Assembly (NCBI RefSeq): GCF_900094735.1 | Contig: NZ_FMBM01000001.1 | Span: 806,001 to 870,000 of the forward strand | Origin: Saliniramus fredricksonii | Lineage (GTDB): Bacteria; Pseudomonadota; Alphaproteobacteria; Rhizobiales; Beijerinckiaceae | Length of the DNA: 64,000 bases | Direction: 5' to 3' | Shown: piece after piece, positions 62,642-64,000 of the stretch | Layout: every line of letters begins with the position of its first letter | Numbering within the stretch: position 1 is the first letter of the stretch | Notes under the pieces: generated by a model | The model's input: the letters and a program-made list of their open reading frames with translations, nothing else | Told to the model about the DNA's origin: nothing | Database searches by the model: none | Program-made: the position numbers and the translations under genes

Positions 62642-64000
62642 ATGAGCAAGGCTGGCATCAACGAGAAAGCCGTGCAAGACAAGGCCGTACAAGACAAGGC
62701 CGTGCAAGATAAGACTGCGAAGACAGCGAAGACCGCAACCTCTGCGCCGGCCAATGCATTGCGCGACGTCTCCCTCGACGACAAGTACGATCTCGGCAAG
62801 GACCGCGTCTTCCTTACCGGCACACAGGCGATCATCCGCCTGCTGCAGATGCAGCGCGAGCGTGACCGGCTGGCCGGGTTGAACACGGCGGGTTTCGTCT
62901 CCGGCTATCGCGGCTCGCCGCTGGGCGGGCTCGATCTCAATCTGGCACGGGCGAAGAAGCATCTCGCGGCCTCCCACATCACCTTCCAGCCCGGCCTCAA
63001 CGAGGAGCTCGCGGCGACCGCCATCTGGGGCACGCAGCAGGCGGAACTGCGCGGGGAAGGCAAGTATGACGGCGTCTTCGGCGTCTGGTACGGCAAGGGC
63101 CCGGGCGTTGATCGCTCCGGCGACGTCTTCCGCCATGCCAACATGGCCGGCAGCTCGGCCAATGGGGGCGTGCTCGCGCTGATGGGTGATGATCACATCG
63201 CCGAATCATCGACCGTGGCGCACCAGTCGGAATTCCATTTCGTCGACGTGATGAGCCCGATCCTGAACCCCGCCGGGGTGCAGGAGATCCTCGATTACGG
63301 CCTCTACGGCTTCGCCATGAGCCGCTATACCGGGACCTGGACCGCATTCAAATGCGTCAAGGACAACATCGAATCGACCGCCTCGGTGGATGGTTCGATC
63401 GACCGGGTGAAGATCGAATACCCGGATGATTTCGCCATGCCGCCGGGCGGGCTCAACATCCGGCTGGGCGACAGCATCCTCGAACAGGAAGCGCGCCTGC
63501 AGGATTACAAGCGCGATGCCATGCTCGCCTTCATCCGCGCCAACAACCTCAACCGCACCATCCTGACCGGCGGGCGCCATCCGAAGGTCGGTGTGATCAC
63601 CGTCGGCAAATCCTATCTCGACGTGCGCCAGGCCATGGACGAGCTCGGCCTCGACGAGGTCAAGGCCAATGATATGGGCCTGCGGCTGTACAAGATCGCC
63701 TGCCCCTGGCCGCTCTCGCAGCGCGAGCTGATGGATTTCGCCCAGGGGCTCGATCTCGTCATCGTGGTCGAGGAAAAGCGCTCGCTGATCGAGGTGCAGC
63801 TGCGCGAGGAGCTCTACGGCACCGCCAACCAGCCGGTCTGCATCGGCAAGCGCGACGAGCAAGGCGACTGGCTCTTCCCCGTCAAGGGCGCGCTCGATTC
63901 CAACGACATTGCCATCGCCATTGGCGAGCGGCTCCTGCGCTACCACAACAACGATGATCTCGCCGGGCGCGTGGCGCGTCTGAAGGAGGCGCAGGACATC
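62642..64000 (+). CDS. Indolepyruvate ferredoxin oxidoreductase family protein (5' part; runs off window)
   Basis: Large thiamin-diphosphate and iron-sulphur enzyme that oxidatively decarboxylates indolepyruvate and related 2-keto acids, fused alpha-beta type. 453 codons are visible and no stop is reached. The ATG at 62642 has AGGAGG eight bases upstream. DKYDLGKDRVFLTGTQAIIR, GFVSGYRGSPLGGLD, the GTQQAELRGEGKYDGVFGVW segment and VVEEKRSLIEVQLREELYG are typical. The first 45 residues are unusual: AVQDK-type repeats (three 15-base copies, 62669-62713) and a Thr/Lys/Ala stretch precede the conserved start. Confidence 0.92.
   Translation, partial: MSKAGINEKAVQDKAVQDKAVQDKTAKTAKTATSAPANALRDVSLDDKYDLGKDRVFLTGTQAIIRLLQMQRERDRLAGLNTAGFVSGYRGSPLGGLDLNLARAKKHLAASHITFQPGLNEELAATAIWGTQQAELRGEGKYDGVFGVWYGKGPGVDRSGDVFRHANMAGSSANGGVLALMGDDHIAESSTVAHQSEFHFVDVMSPILNPAGVQEILDYGLYGFAMSRYTGTWTAFKCVKDNIESTASVDGSIDRVKIEYPDDFAMPPGGLNIRLGDSILEQEARLQDYKRDAMLAFIRANNLNRTILTGGRHPKVGVITVGKSYLDVRQAMDELGLDEVKANDMGLRLYKIACPWPLSQRELMDFAQGLDLVIVVEEKRSLIEVQLREELYGTANQPVCIGKRDEQGDWLFPVKGALDSNDIAIAIGERLLRYHNNDDLAGRVARLKEAQDI

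Overview
The window reads as a GC-rich alphaproteobacterial chromosome segment, most likely Hyphomicrobiales (Salinarimonas/Saliniramus-like; this is inference from gene content and order, not a search). It spans the replication origin region: leuS-lptE-holA, parB-parA-rsmG-mnmG, trpFBA, a PPDK-regulatory-protein gene, a non-coding origin candidate next to hemE, then hemE-hemJ-rho-mnmE. Three perfect parS palindromes lie at 7.6, 10.6 and 22.1 kb. The gap upstream of hemE carries two TTAA-N7-TTAA CtrA-type boxes, several DnaA-box-like words and eleven GANTC sites, as expected for a Caulobacter-type oriC.

Region by region. 0-1.4 kb: a nitrilase-fold protein open to the left edge, resembling the C-terminal domain of type 1 defence reverse transcriptases, and a small convergent gene. 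1.6-3.7 kb: ccmB, ccmA and yggS. 3.9-22.1 kb: origin-proximal housekeeping genes. 22.1-26.7 kb: dnaE2, with a REP-like repeat pair translated in frame, and a HAD hydrolase. 26.9-30.0 kb: an array of inverted 37-38 bp REP-like repeats interrupted by an IS481-family element (transposase frameshifted by an 8 bp duplication, CAGG target duplication) and by an IS110-family element. In the IS110 left end the guide segments of a bridge RNA can be read against its actual target and donor ends.

30.0-36.6 kb is an accessory island. After two small hypothetical genes come two overlapping AT-rich reverse transcriptase genes (YADD and YIDD active sites), recognised as a type 3 defence reverse transcriptase pair (Drt3a/Drt3b). 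An IS1634-family element follows, then an AT-rich ORF that looks like the severed 3' part of drt3b, then a structured non-coding stretch with a hairpin presenting ACACACA in its loop, a good candidate for the DRT3 templating RNA.

36.6-64 kb is again chromosomal: a membrane-anchored trehalose-6-phosphate synthase, DUF6894 protein, glutamate-cysteine ligase, TenA, tartrate dehydrogenase-like enzyme, an EamA exporter, a MotA/MotB-like pair, the LPS-export run lptF-lptG-lptD continuing into pdxA-rsmA (no surA between), gmk-yicC, small conserved genes, an M24 aminopeptidase, a 3-hydroxyisobutyrate-dehydrogenase-like oxidoreductase, a DUF1007/Ni-Co transporter pair and the 5' part of an indolepyruvate ferredoxin oxidoreductase gene running off the right edge. 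No tRNA, rRNA or CRISPR array was seen.
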